DNA of 64,000 nt, from positions 64,672,192-64,736,191 of the forward strand of contig OX031061.1 in NCBI GenBank assembly GCA_943736015.1, given 5' to 3'. This document shows positions 30,583 through 40,882 of this stretch, in pieces. Under the pieces are notes generated by a model. The model worked only from the letters and a program-made list of their open reading frames with translations, did no database searches and had not been told where the DNA came from. The stretch's first letter is position 1; each line of letters starts with the position of its first letter. Position numbers and translations under genes: made by a program. The DNA is from Tridacna crocea. Taxonomy: Eukaryota; Mollusca; Bivalvia; Cardiida; Cardiidae.

Positions 30583-30897
30583 AGGGCACATTCTGTGGGC
30601 AGCCCGCCTGTGTATAAAGTGACAGCCCGGGCGGTAGTTTTGTACCCTTGGGACTTTTGGCCTAACGAGTAATGATACCGCTTACTGGCTTGTGAGAAAT
30701 AAAAGAGGAAGAGATCAGAAATTAATTGGCAGGTTTCTGCTTTAAATAGATTAATGGGTGCTTTTAAATTTAACTAATTTCTCGGGGACAGACACCGCTG
30801 ATTTCTCTTAAATTATCTCAGATGGGAACCTTCTAATAGAGTGAATGTAAACTTGAACCTCTCTCGAAAGTGCCTCATGCCCACCCTATATCTTGTT

Positions 30898-31275
30898 ATA
30901 AGGTAGTAAATCCGTAATACTTCTAGTGCAACATGAAATAAATTTTCTTTATAGTAGAAAAATACGGATTTATACAGATATAATACCTTTGCACATTTTT
31001 AACCTGCCAGAAATTCCTTTGATGCCTACCGTAAAATTATTTGTTGATACTCTTGTTAGTGTTCAGAAAAGGGAAGTAATTATTGTATCCATTTGTAATG
31101 AGAATATAGTGGTTTTAGATTTATAATTGATAATTCTATGAAGGAAAAAAAGGAAAAAAGTGGCTCGGTTAAAATAGTACAATAATACTCATTTTTAACC
31201 ATAGAAAAATTTGAAGATAATATTAGAGTGGAAATAGCTGTTTTCTATTACGGGTCCACTATCTTAAGATCTAAT
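30898..31275 (+). mobile_element. ~370-bp dispersed element I, copy 1
   Basis: Starts near TATAAGGTAGTAAATCCG, ends CCACTATCTTA, so ends are weakly inverted. Internal landmarks CTTCTAGTGCAACATG, GTGGTTTTAGATTTATAA and AACAATAATACTCATTTTT-like blocks recur in the copies at 42018, 44327 and (minus) 56390. Confidence 0.75.
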
Positions 31276-31380
31276 TAATAATTGTACAAAATTTCAAAAG
31301 AATGACAACAAAATCGTAGGAGAAGATTGCTACATATGAGGTCTACCACTTTGTATTTCTGCATGTGAGATCAAAATGTA

Positions 31381-31515
31381 TTAACCCTGTATCAAACGAC
31401 CAAATTTTAGACTGGTCCAAATTGAAAGCAATTGCAGACGACAAAATAAAAGTCAAAAATTAAAATTCGTTTCCAGCACTGGGTAGAAAACATTGTGGGA
31501 AAAGGAAAAAATGCC
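31381..31515 (-). mobile_element. TTAA MITE, Q half, cut by a palindromic repeat
   Basis: TTAACCCTGTATCAAACGAC through CATTGTGGGAAAAGG, then sequence of the GGATTAGCCTGCG family. Confidence 0.75.
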
Positions 31516-31675
31516 ACATTAGATTTTGTACTACAGTAGACTTCTGCAAAACAGAAAAATACATAAAAACGAAAAGTGACCTGTCGGATTAGCCTGCGTG
31601 AAATGTGCAGGCTAATCCGAGACGACACTTTACGCAAATGTCCGAATGCCCTTTTTTGCCTGTTGCAGGTCATAA
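31515..31675. repeat. GGATTAGCCTGCG palindrome repeat, single-palindrome copy
   Basis: TCGGATTAGCCTGCGTGAAATGTGCAGGCTAATCCGA with flanks GATTTTGTACTACAGTAGAC and GCAAATGTCCGAATGCCC. Confidence 0.78.
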
Positions 31676-31890
31676 GATAAAGGGTTAGGGTTTACATTTC
31701 TTTAAAGATATCGGAGGCCGATTAAATACGATGCGATTTTTATCATAATCTGAAATAGCGCGTTTTATGGAGTGGAATAACCGCTTGCAGACGTGGAAGC
31801 GCGTGCATCGCATTTGATACCACGTGATCCTTTAATAATAAAGCTGGAACCATACGGTATAAGCAGTAAGGCCCCCGGCTTGTAGATCCT

Positions 31891-32097
31891 CTTACGAACG
31901 AAGTCCGTAACAAAGAAACAAATGAATAAATGCATGGCAGAAATAAGGATCGGAGCGGGATTCGAACTCCGAACTCCCGGACGCAAAGCCAATACCCTAA
32001 CCACTGAGCCAAAGAGATATCTCTCTGACGCAGTAGCCAGGTATTGTATTTAAATCGGGAGTATATGCCATGCAGGAAGGAGTGGTCTCCCGTAACA
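31891..32097 (-). repeat. TRIM 3' LTR
   Basis: 207 bp. On the minus strand a TTTAAATA TATA-like stretch (about 32045-32056) lies upstream of the tRNA-like segment. Within that, TGGCTCAGTGG (32011-32001) fits the A box and AGTTCGAATCC (31968-31958) fits the B box with one mismatch. Confidence 0.85.
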
Positions 32098-32195
32098 CAC
32101 CCCCTCTTAAAGTCATCATTTATTGATGACTCAAAGCCTTATTAGGCAGGAAGTCCAATTTTGGACAACAAATGGGATTAATGGCTCAATGGCCA

Positions 32196-32213
32196 ATCCC
32201 GGACGAGCCCCCA
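32196..32213 (-). promoter_or_regulatory. TRIM primer-binding site (tRNA-Pro type)
   Basis: 18 nt, complementary to the 3' terminus of tRNA-Pro including CCA; the same type is used by gammaretroviruses. One base separates it from the 5' LTR. Confidence 0.85.
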
Positions 32214-32214
32214 T

Positions 32215-32421
32215 CTTACGAACGAAGTCCGTAACAAAGAAACAAATGAATAAATGCATGGCAGAAATAAGGATCGGAGCGGGATTCGAACTCCGAACTC
32301 CCGGACGCAAAGCCAATACCCTAACCACTGAGCCAAAGAGATATCTCTCTGACGCAGTAGCCAGGTATTGTATTTAAATCGGGAGTATATGCCATGCAGG
32401 AAGGAGTGGTCTCCCGTAACA
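32215..32421 (-). repeat. TRIM 5' LTR
   Basis: Offset from the other LTR by exactly 324 bp with no difference that I can see over 207 bp, which implies a recent insertion. A box is at 32335-32325 and B box at 32292-32282. Confidence 0.85.
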
Positions 32422-32499
32422 ATCCTCTTACAGAAGATATTAAGTTTGAGCGCGGTATTTTCGATCCAAGCACTGCATAAATGAAAACTTTCTTCACCA

Positions 32500-32732
32500 T
32501 GTACCACACAATCCTGAGTTTTGACAACCCAGCGAGAAAGCATTTTGAAAACATTGCCGAAAAAAAAAAGGAAAATAATGGCGGTAACCAGGATTTTCTT
32601 CTTGTCCTATAATATTTTCAACCCTTTTGAAGAGAAACCCATTTTTGGAGCCATATTTATTTTTTTTCATCTACATAATTATCCTTTCATTTCGGCCATA
32701 TCAAACGATTTGTCATTTGCTGAGGAGTCATC
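32500..32732 (+). mobile_element. Decayed TTAA MITE
   Basis: ACCACACAATCCTGAGTTTTG start, degenerate hairpin (CGGTAACCAGGATTTTCTTC), Q-end trace. Confidence 0.65.
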
Positions 32733-32908
32733 CATAAAATGTTAAGCACACCATATAATTTTTAAGTTTTTTTTTTGACAAATATTTTCCGAATAATAGG
32801 ACTGTGTAGATATAAGATTAGACAGCATATTTTGTGCATTTTAATCTTAGATCTACACTGCCCACAAAAAGCAACCTCATCTTGAGCATCATTGTCCGCA
32901 GAAACATC

Positions 32909-33130
32909 TTAATTCATTACCAAACGAGAATATTTTAGGCTTGTCCAAATCGAAAGCATTTGCAGACGACAAAATAAAAGTGATTGAAAATTTGAAATTT
33001 GTTTTTTGAAGGGTAGAAAACATTGTGGGAAAAGGAGAAAATACCAGCATTTTCTCCTTTTCCCACAATGTTTTCTAAAGGCTTCTTTCTCAGGGGCGTA
33101 AAAAGTAGGGATTGTGAATTAATTGGTTAA
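32909..33130 (-). mobile_element. TTAA MITE copy lacking the first half of the hairpin apex
   Basis: 222 bp; the apex is AAAATACCAGCATTTT, so TGCTGGT was deleted from one arm. Confidence 0.88.
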
Positions 33131-33199
33131 GAAGTGCTTAGCACCCCTTCCCAATGTTAAATCCTGTGCTTCCGCTGTCTGTGCATGTCATTTTCTTCT

Positions 33200-33430
33200 A
33201 AGATTCGATCCGACTGAGCACTATGACGCATCACCCATCCCCCTAATACCTGGGAAAAGTAGGGTTTTTACCGAAGCTATTAGCCTATTACCCAAGCATG
33301 TAGAAGCTGTTTTAATGGTCGATGCATCTATAGGTTACATGCTAACCTAAGAAAGTCGAATGAATGGCACCAAGTAGCTTTCTATTGAATAAAATTGTAT
33401 TTCATTTTGAAATTCAAAGTAACGGTTGTT
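33200..33430 (-). repeat. Dispersed repeat D, inverted copy
   Basis: ACGCATCACCCATCCCC, GAATGAATGGCACCAAGTAG and AATTCAAAGTAACGG are the inverse of landmarks at 34196-34390 and 48400-48510. Confidence 0.65.
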
Positions 33431-33599
33431 GTTTTGAAAAAAATGGTCCGCGTCTGTATTTGAAGAATGCCACCTAGCGGAAGATAATGCCTGTGCTATA
33501 AGTCTCTAAGTGCTTTGACAACAGATATAAAATGTTGACATCGTGCAGAGTTTCTAAGATGGCATGATCTATTTCTGTTTAATCCTTGTTAATCTGCTG

Positions 33600-33886
33600 A
33601 ACCCCGACAGCTCAGTCAGTAGTATACAGGACTTGATAGCTGGAGGTCGCTCGTTTGATCCCCAACTCTGACAATTTCTTTCAGACGATTTCTGATAGTC
33701 ATTATATAACAGGATTCGTTCCTCTGTCACAGATGACCATTATTTGGACGAGGGTTATGTGTGGCTTTTGAAGAAAATTGTTCGGAGCACTGGTTTAAGA
33801 ACCTCCAGATATCCATGGATGGATAGGTGCACGGGCCGCCGCGATATAGGTGAAATAACGTTGAAAACAGCGTTAAACACAATATA
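33600..33886 (+). repeat. tRNA-derived SINE
   Basis: Head CAGCTCAGTCAGTAG (A-box-like) and CTCGTTTGATCCCCAAC (B-box-like); body GAGCACTGGTTTAAGAACC..ATGGATGGATAGGTGCACGG; tail AATAACGTTGAAAACAGCG then TTAAAC. Confidence 0.8.
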
Positions 33887-34104
33887 ATAAAAGCCTAAAT
33901 CATCTGATGAGTTTATTGTGCATCATGGAGGCATTGATTTGTACACGCTGAGTTTACATTGACCATGATTTCTACTATGACTACGAAGTCCGTTATTACA
34001 CAAACATCACGGGATTACCCAGGGTTTTTTTTTTCGTTAATTTTGCTTCCCCGCTTTCCTAGATTCTATATACGTTTTGTTACGAGCTTCAGCCATTTGT
34101 TTCT

Positions 34105-34440
34105 CATTATCTCCCACCAGATGGTATTCTACAAATACACATCTATTCAATTTGGGCATTCTGCGTACAGATCTGGACTACTTTTCAAAAACTAACAGTA
34201 ACTTTGAATTCCAAAAATTAACGTTTACTCAATCAAACCCTACCTGAAGCGGTTCATTCAGCTATGATCAGCTAGCGTGAAACCTATGCACTGGCCATTT
34301 ATAAAAACAGGCCATACGGCATGCTATGGTTACAGGTTCGGTATAAGCTCTACTTTTTCCCTAATAAAAGGGGTCGGTGATGCGTCATAGGAGACAGCTC
34401 GAATCTTTGAAGAATATGACATGCACAGACAACGATTTGT
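34105..34440 (+). repeat. Dispersed repeat D, direct copy
   Basis: ATCTCCCACCAGATGG, CATCTATTCAATTTGGGC and AATATGACATGCACAGAC recur at 48318-48545 with about 80% similarity by eye. Confidence 0.7.
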
Positions 34441-34640
34441 TACTAATCCAAAACGATGTGTGTTCTTCAGAGAGTGTAAAGAATACTGCAACTCTTTCAT
34501 ATGATTTTAATATCTAGAAAGATGTAGAGACATTTTTTGTTAATAAAAAAAAACTAGTTAAAAATACATGGATGCCCTTAAAGGTGGATATTAGCCTTTC
34601 GTCCAAATACACAATTGTAAAAGCAGAGGCGAACGCGTGC

Positions 34641-34659
34641 GGGGGGGGGGGGGGGGGGG
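34641..34659 (+). repeat. 19-G homopolymer
   Basis: Nineteen consecutive G between GCGTGC and CGAGTGGGG; G-quadruplex potential on the plus strand. Confidence 0.95.
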
Positions 34660-34749
34660 CGAGTGGGGCCGTGACCACAGGTTCAGAATATCATAGGGCA
34701 CTCCGTATCAAGAGAACTTTTTAATAGATTGCTAGGCTTGAAGCTACTG

Positions 34750-34860
34750 TTAGGACGGGAAGAATGCCCCAGAACTTATCACTCCGTCTAATTACAGACG
34801 GGATGGACTGCAACAAATTTTGAGCCGGCTCAAAGTTCTGGGGCACCCTTCCCGTCCTAA
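34750..34860. mobile_element. 111-bp element with 28-bp inverted ends
   Basis: TTAGGACGGGAAGAATGCCC at the left and GGGCACCCTTCCCGTCCTAA at the right; inside, a smaller hairpin CCGTCTAATTACAGACGG. Confidence 0.8.
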
Positions 34861-35127
34861 CCTGCCCATTAAGTTCATAAAAAGATCGTAAAAGGTTACT
34901 TATACGTCTACTCCATCCGAACACATTGTAAATCCCTTGGACAAACATTTTCAGAACGGAGTGAGGACAAGTTTCGTGTGATGGCGGTATTTGGTGAAAC
35001 AGGGGCTTCAGGCATTATCAGGCCAAAATTACACGTTCTTCCCCGACTGCAACCCGTTTTTCGTTTATGCCAGGACGTGGTAAGACGTTCTAAGAAATAG
35101 TTTGGACTAACGGGAGCTTAAACAAGT

Positions 35128-35356
35128 TTAACCCATTACCACACAATCCCTACTTTTGACGCCCCTGAGAAAGAAGCCTTTAGAAAACATTGTGGGAAAA
35201 GGAGAAAATGTTGGTAACCAGCATTTTCTCCTTTTCCCACAATGTTTTCTACCCTTCAAAAAACAAATTTGAAGCTTTTAGTCACTTTTGTTTTGTCGTC
35301 TGCAAGTGCTTTGAATTTGGACAAACCTAAAATTTTGTCGTTTGGTAATGAGTTAA
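35128..35356 (+). mobile_element. TTAA hairpin MITE copy
   Basis: 229 bp, intact; one apex substitution (GTTGGTAACCAGC). Confidence 0.92.
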
Positions 35357-35617
35357 CATGTAGCCATTCGCATGTTGGTCGATAACATACGCCTTTGCCA
35401 TTTCCACGCGTTGTACATATCGAGGTCCTAAATGTTTAATCTGTCTTGTACAAGAAGGACAATGGGGAGATTTGCGAGCTGTCCTGGACCATCTTCAACA
35501 AGATCACTATGAAAACAAGGCAATCGGATTAATATTTACATTATCACATTACACTGAGAAAACTCAATTACCGAGGACCAACGTCGACAAGCTGACAACC
35601 GGAGGAAATTATTTCTA

Positions 35618-35870
35618 TTCCAGACGACAAAATTTTAGACTTGTCCAAATTGAATACAGTTGCAGAAGACAAATAGAGTGCGGCCAAAATGGACTTTTTT
35701 TTTGTCTTGTGAAAGGTGGACACGGCAAAACTGCTGTACATCAGCTTTTCGTCGGTTTAGTTCTAGAACCTCGTAACTACAGCTTTCAAGCGTTTTTGAA
35801 CTAAACCGACGATTTTCTCGTCTCCTCTCTATAATTTCAAAAGCCCTTTCCTGTCAGGATTTTTTTCTGG
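35618..35870 (-). mobile_element. Diverged TTAA MITE with a different central palindrome
   Basis: Q arm CGACAAAATTTTAGACTTGTCC is clear, but the core is CGTCGGTTTAGTTC..GAACTAAACCGACG. A similar arm (AACTATAGCTTG..GTAGTTACGAGG..CCGACGA) occurs at 47925-47985. Confidence 0.6.
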
Positions 35871-36008
35871 TAAATGATAATACGATATTGGTTACTTATT
35901 GCTCTAGATGGTTAATTATAAAGTTCTTAAAGAAATGGGTATAGCAGAGAAAGAAGTCACGTCTTTAGAAAAAATATCAAACCTGGATTTTTTAAATATA
36001 TCAAACTT

Positions 36009-36043
36009 GAGAGAGAGAGATAGATAAAGAGAGAGAGAGAGAG
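36009..36043 (+). repeat. GA dinucleotide run
   Basis: Interrupted GAGA microsatellite. Confidence 0.9.
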
Positions 36044-36224
36044 CAATTACATAGCACACGCAATGGCTTCTTTTCCAAAAACATTGTTACGTATGCTCAA
36101 CCACAGGGATGTTAAAAGACGTAATTTTGAGGTAATTGGTTTTCTCCCCGTGAATTGAATTACTCAGAACAGTTCTTCACCTAAAAATATTAGGGTATTT
36201 ACCGAACTGCTGGTTCAACCTCGT

Positions 36225-36400
36225 ACCACACTATCTCGAGATTTCACGACCATGAAAAAAAGGTGGCCACTTGAAAACATTGTGAAACCTGGTAACCAGC
36301 ATTTTCTTCTTTTCCAACGATATTTTTTACCCTTCCAGTAGCATATTTCAACTTTTGCGTTTGGTGCATTTTGTCTAAAATTTTGTTCCGTGTTAGGTCA
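36225..36400 (+). mobile_element. Decayed TTAA MITE
   Basis: ACCACACTATCTCGAG start, CTTGAAAACATTGTG, GGTAACCAGCATTTTC; part of the left arm deleted. Confidence 0.65.
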
Positions 36401-36474
36401 TGCAAATGGTATTTAGTCGATTTAGAGATGACTGAAAATGGTTTGCAATACGCGAAAATAGGCATTCGAACATT

Positions 36475-36660
36475 TTGCGTATTTTAGTGTCGTCTCGGAT
36501 CAGCCTGCGCAGTCCGCAGAGGCTAATCTGAGACGGTACTTTACGACTTCATTAGATTTTGTGCTACAGTAGACTTGTGCAAGACATAAAATTACATAAA
36601 AACGGAAAGTGTCCTTTCGGATTAGCCTGCAAATGTCCGAATGTCGCGTGTTGAAAGTCA
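36475..36660. repeat. GGATCAGCCTGCG palindrome repeat, damaged
   Basis: TCGGATCAGCCTGCGCAGTC pairs with AGAGGCTAATCTGAGACGG; a second unit is reduced to TTTCGGATTAGCCTGC. Confidence 0.7.
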
Positions 36661-36995
36661 AATTTATTATTATAACCATCTACAATTGTTCACTCCTTTA
36701 AAAAAAAGTTGAAGTAAGAAAAATATCATGTCAGGAATCGTCCGTTTATGTTTACAAGACATCTTACCGTTGGGGGCAGCAATATCACTTCTTGGAACGA
36801 AATGCCGTGAAAATGATTGACACCTCTTGGTATTGAGGATAAATTCTATTAGGTTAACTTGAGACTCCATTATCCGTCCACAATCAATCGTTTGTCATCC
36901 TTAATTTGGGCAACCATCATCTGTTTACAATAGCCATAGTACACGAAGGCCCCAAGTACATCTAATACTGGCATTTTGGGTTTCTTTACAATAGG

Positions 36996-37160
36996 TCCGG
37001 GTCCTTGCCTTTATTCGCCCAACATTCTTTAATGCCATTGTTTAGTAGAACTTCCTAAATTTCAAAGTAATGCATTTTCTGATTAGCTAACTCTGTCAAT
37101 TTCAAAGTAACGCAATTTTTGATTGCCCATCTTTAATCATACCAAGCCTGTGTGGACCCT
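36996..37160. repeat. Decayed foldback MITE (GGTCCGTATTCACC family)
   Basis: GGTCCGGGTCC..AACATTCTTTAATGCC and TTTCAAAGTAACGC retain parts of the family. Confidence 0.4.
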
Positions 37161-38640
37161 AGTGATAAACTTGTATTATTCTCGATGTCTTGTGTAAAAA
37201 TGTTCAGACTATTTATTTGTGAAAGTTCAGTTACTGAAAATCAACAACTTCTGATTATATTTGTTAGCTTCTCTTTCATGGAATAACAGCTGTGAGTATT
37301 AGATGAGTTTTACGTAAGTGATATATAGAATAATAGAACATGTTGCCCGATGTCAGCACGGGCCCCAAAAGACTTTTGGCCACCTAAGTTTCTATGTAAA
37401 TTCAGATTAAGAATAGGTTTAGTAACAAACTCCTAAAATGATAGTTCCTTGTAGCCTCAACTTTTGTACCATAGACAAACAGAGAACCATGTCGGTCCAT
37501 GACGGACCCTACACGGTATGATGAAGGTTAATAAGTTGCAGTACATTACATATAGACCATTGCACTGTGGCTTTGATTGTAAAACCATTCTTTCGAAGAA
37601 TATTTCCGGTATGAATCTGGGGGTTAATTACGGTGCTTTTGCATACTGTAGATTAAAGAAAACGTTGCGCAGAAATTGCATTTCTTATCTAATATGTCGT
37701 ATATCTTTTATTGTATATTTTACCATGATTTAAATCAGCCGGTATAGATAGAATTGAGCTCTATTCCAACTAAACTTTAACAGTTAAAGAAAACATGCCT
37801 TGCTCATCTAGATTTCTACAACTTGAACTTCATATCATATACAAGACGAAGTGTTAACAATAAAAAACATAATAATCAGTAACAAGAAGTGCGCCTTCTT
37901 TTACTATGTACGTATAGTATGTTTTTACATTTTGTTTCAGTTTTCTTGAGATTTTTACCGTATCCATGATCCTGCAGAAAAAAATATCAGAACCATTCTG
38001 ACATCAAAATGCGGATGAAATGTATGAAGTTCAGTGCAAACAAACGAGTCCCTTGGTAACGGAACTAAAGATAGTTTTCTTGATATTCATCATCGCGCAT
38101 GCGTCGAAATTGCTCTAAAATTAGCGGGTGATTACCGAGTTATGACGTATATGGTACTCGGGGGAAACCCCCTTAATAGAATTTGTCAGATCATTCATTT
38201 ATTAAGCAATTCAATAGCGGGACTGATCTCATTAACGGGATCTTTATCACTGGCTTGTGACAACCGATATTTATAATTTTTATGTCAATTTCCACTGCCC
38301 GGAATCAACTAAAATTCCTTTATTGGGGATCTAGCTTTCTGAACCAAGGCTTTTTGTGTCTTGTGCTAATTTAATTATTTATTTATTTATTTATTTATCT
38401 TTTTACTAACTTGTTCATTTATACATATTTTTCCTTGTAAAAGAAAAAAAAAAATGTTGCGAGCAGAGTGAATAGATGCTAATTAATATATTTCATAAAA
38501 GAAGCGCATAGTGTCGTTTGTATATACATGCTAAAGGATGTTTTCTGAATTACAGACGAAGAAATGAAAAACATCTTTCTTTTTCTTTTGTACCTCAACT
38601 TGTTAGAATGTAATGATAAAGTCATCAACATAACTATACG
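37161..38640. other. Large unassigned stretch
   Basis: AT-rich single-copy-looking sequence; TTTA run near 38370-38400. No splice-consistent coding exon recognised on either strand. Confidence 0.4.
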
Positions 38641-38652
38641 TAGTGTTATCCG

Positions 38653-38779
38653 TCTGAGTAGAGTCCCGATTGCTCAGTCTGTAGCAGTCGGGACTCTACT
38701 CAGACAGATAACCAGAGACCGAATCAGCGACCTCCTGTTCTCAGTCTGAGAACAGGAGGTCGATGATTCGGTCTCTGGT
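38653..38779 (+). repeat. Two adjacent hairpins in the SINE head
   Basis: Arms GTCTGAGTAGAGTCCCGA / TCGGGACTCTACTCAGAC (38653-38705), then ACCAGAGACCGAATCA..CGACCTCCTGTTCTCAG and its inverse (38711-38779). Confidence 0.9.
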
Positions 38780-38916
38780 TCGTCAATTATTTTTCCGATG
38801 ACTGATGATAGTTATTGCAACAGGAACATTCCTTTCTCACTACTGGCAATTGCTTCGGCGATAAATTTGTGGGAAAGCAGTCAGTGGCTTGAAAAGAATA
38901 TTGTGCAGAGTACTGG

Positions 38917-39144
38917 TTAACCCTTTCCCAAACGGCAAATTTTGGACCAGACCAAATTGAAAGCATTTTGCAGGTGACAAATTAACAGTTGCTAATAAGA
39001 TGATTTTTCTATATGACAGGGTAGAAAACATTGTGGGAAAAGGAGAAAATGCTGGTTACCAGCATTTTCTCCTTTTCCCACCATGTTTTCAAAAGGCTTC
39101 TATTCCTGACCCGTAAAACCAGGGATTGTTTGGGAAAGGGTTAA
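38917..39144 (-). mobile_element. TTAA hairpin MITE inside a SINE
   Basis: 228 bp, TIR TTAACCCTTTCCCAAACG, intact ends, near-perfect hairpin (CCACCATG on one arm). Confidence 0.93.
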
Positions 39145-39289
39145 ATAAATTTCAGGTAAGCATGGATAGGTGCATTGGGTGCCGCTATATATCCGATATA
39201 ATGTTGAAGACGATCTTAAGCACCATGCAATCAATCAAATGTCCTTCTGAATAATTTTCTACCAAACCACAGAAATTCTGGCAAGATAA

Positions 39290-39465
39290 AACTGAAAGTG
39301 TGTCATGACGACAATTTAGATTTGAATCAATAAAATTCTGTTTGTTTGTTTTTTTATACGGTATAAAACGTTGTCGGTGCTTATGATTTCCAGCATGTTC
39401 TCTTTTTCCTACCTCAATGTTTTCGAGGCTTTGTTTGTAAGGGTTGTGAAATGCGTTATTGTTTG
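39290..39465 (-). mobile_element. Decayed TTAA MITE
   Basis: CATGACGACAATTTAGATTTG, CCAGCATGTTCTCTTTTTCC and ATGTTTTCGAGGC remain. Confidence 0.5.
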
Positions 39466-39544
39466 GTGTAAAATTATTTATAATTCTAACATGGCACGTG
39501 AGTTCGGCACCATAAACACAGTGCAACGACAGCGTGGTAAAATT

Positions 39545-39821
39545 AAGAAATAATCTTCTTTCTATCGTGGTTATCGTTCAATAAGCCACAGTTGTGAGTT
39601 ATGAGGCACAATGAAAAATCCATGAGGGCGATAGCCAATTAAGAATTGGTCATGTTAGAATCAAAATAATCTTCTTTCTATCGTGGTTTATCTTTCAATA
39701 AACCACAGTTACGAGGCACAATATATAAACCACGGGGGCGATAGCTATCACCCTCACTGATTATTTATTGTGCCTCATAGCTCACAACTGTGGTTTACTG
39801 AACGATAAACAACGATACCAA
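39545..39821. repeat. ATCTTCTTTCTATCGTGG palindrome family, half plus full copy
   Basis: Half copy 39545-39645 followed by a full foldback 39667-39821 with GATAGCTATCACCCTC at its centre. Confidence 0.8.
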
Positions 39822-40087
39822 AAGATTATTTCATGATTAATCTTAATGCTTTTAGGGCCATATATATGAATTTGTCTGCCCTTTTCTACGACTGGAAAGA
39901 TTATTCATTGAAAATCTAAACGATTTGTTTTTTTTATCTTAACTTTAACTAAACCGAATAAGCGGACAGTAAAAACCCAGTATCAAATCTGCTCAAAATG
40001 TGGTTAGAACATTAAAGTAAAAATAAAAGCTAAATCTAAACAAAGCGGACGTTGTGTTTAAACGCATTTGAATTTATAGCGTAACAT

Positions 40088-40316
40088 TTAACCCATTACC
40101 AAACAACAATATTTTGGGCTTCTCCAAGTTGAAAGCATTTGCAGACGACAAAATAAAAGTGACTGAAAATTTGAAATTTGTTTTGTGAAGGGTAGAAAAC
40201 ATTGTGGGAAAAGGAGAAAATGCTGGTTACCAGCATTTTCTCCTTTTCCCACAATGTTTTCTACAGGCTTCTTTCTCAGGGGCGTCAAAAGTAGGTATTG
40301 TGTGGTAATGGGTTAA
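40088..40316 (-). mobile_element. TTAA hairpin MITE copy upstream of NHLH
   Basis: 229 bp, intact, nearly consensus; 0.64 kb upstream of the NHLH start codon. Confidence 0.93.
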
Positions 40317-40880
40317 ATATATGGAAATTATTGTGAACATGACAGTCTGCCATTGTACGCCAGTCCAGAGGTTAGTTGCTGACAGAAAAATTGATTTAAA
40401 AACCACGTTAAAACATGTTGGATAGCAGTGTTTTTGGTTTACAATTTGACTGATTTTAACTTTCTTTTTTTCTGCCAGCGACATACGCATGACCAAACCA
40501 AATAATAATTTACTGTCACCTCCACAATATTTTCCATACTTTTAAATAGTATGATTTAAATCTAAATCTATTATGACACTGCTTTGATATTTTGACTTTT
40601 ACAGGGCCTTTAAGATGACTAAAAAATGCTCATCTGTGGGTAAAGAACGTCACGTTCATATATTTGGGTCTATTTTAAAATATAGACAAGTTCATTTCAA
40701 CTTTTCAGAGGTCTAAAGATTACTACTCGGTTAGAAAGAAAATTCTCTCCCATAAATGAATTAAGTCAAATACGTAAGGGACTAGCCACGCGTGCGCATG
40801 CCTCAAAATTAAATTCCAACACTTGTAACCCGTAAATGAAGTATGTTAACAAAATTAACTGTTTATTTTCTTGTAATTAC
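40317..40880 (+). other. Upstream region or intron of NHLH
   Basis: Part (40319-40570) resembles CYP20A1 intron sequence at 53510-53740 (both end TTTTAAATAGTATGATTT), so it is an old repeat. No core promoter recognised. Confidence 0.4.
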
Positions 40881-40882
40881 AG

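Larger units (their letters stand above)
31891..32421 (-). mobile_element. Complete TRIM (miniature LTR retrotransposon) with tRNA-like LTRs
   Basis: Read on the minus strand: 5' LTR 32421-32215, one spacer base, primer-binding site TGGGGGCTCGTCCGGGAT (32213-32196), a short non-coding internal region, polypurine tract AAGAGGGGG just upstream of the 3' LTR, and 3' LTR 32097-31891. The two 207-bp LTRs look identical by eye, start TGTTACGG and end TTCGTAAG. The element is flanked by the 5-bp duplication ATCCT (31886-31890 and 32422-32426). The primer site is the exact complement of a tRNA-Pro 3' end with CCA. The internal region is 117 bp, so no proteins are encoded and replication must depend on enzymes supplied elsewhere. 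Each LTR carries a tRNA-like Pol III promoter. Confidence 0.85.
38648..39230 (+). repeat. tRNA-derived SINE split by a TTAA MITE
   Basis: Left 38648-38916: CCGATTGCTCAGTCTGTAGC, GATTCGGTCTCTGG, ..GCAGAGTACTGG. Right 39145-39230: ATAAATTTCAGG..GCATGGATAGGTGCATTGGG..ATAATGTTGAAGACGATC. The order matches the SINE 33600-33886 once 38917-39144 is removed. Confidence 0.8.

Noticed and set aside
31958..32011. A tRNA gene on the minus strand
   Set aside because: A and B boxes are present, but the acceptor stem does not pair and the segment recurs inside both LTRs; similar heads at 17587, 33600, 38648 and 46550 are SINEs.
31743..32543. Open frames on the minus strand containing M-A-Q-W-L-G-Y-W-L-C-V or M-V-R-V-L-A-L-R-P-G-V
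   Set aside because: They read through the tRNA-like part of the TRIM LTRs; such frames are common artefacts of tRNA-derived repeats.
35472..35804. 110-residue open frame
   Set aside because: More than half lies in a diverged MITE; the remainder matches no family I recognise and has no splice or start context.
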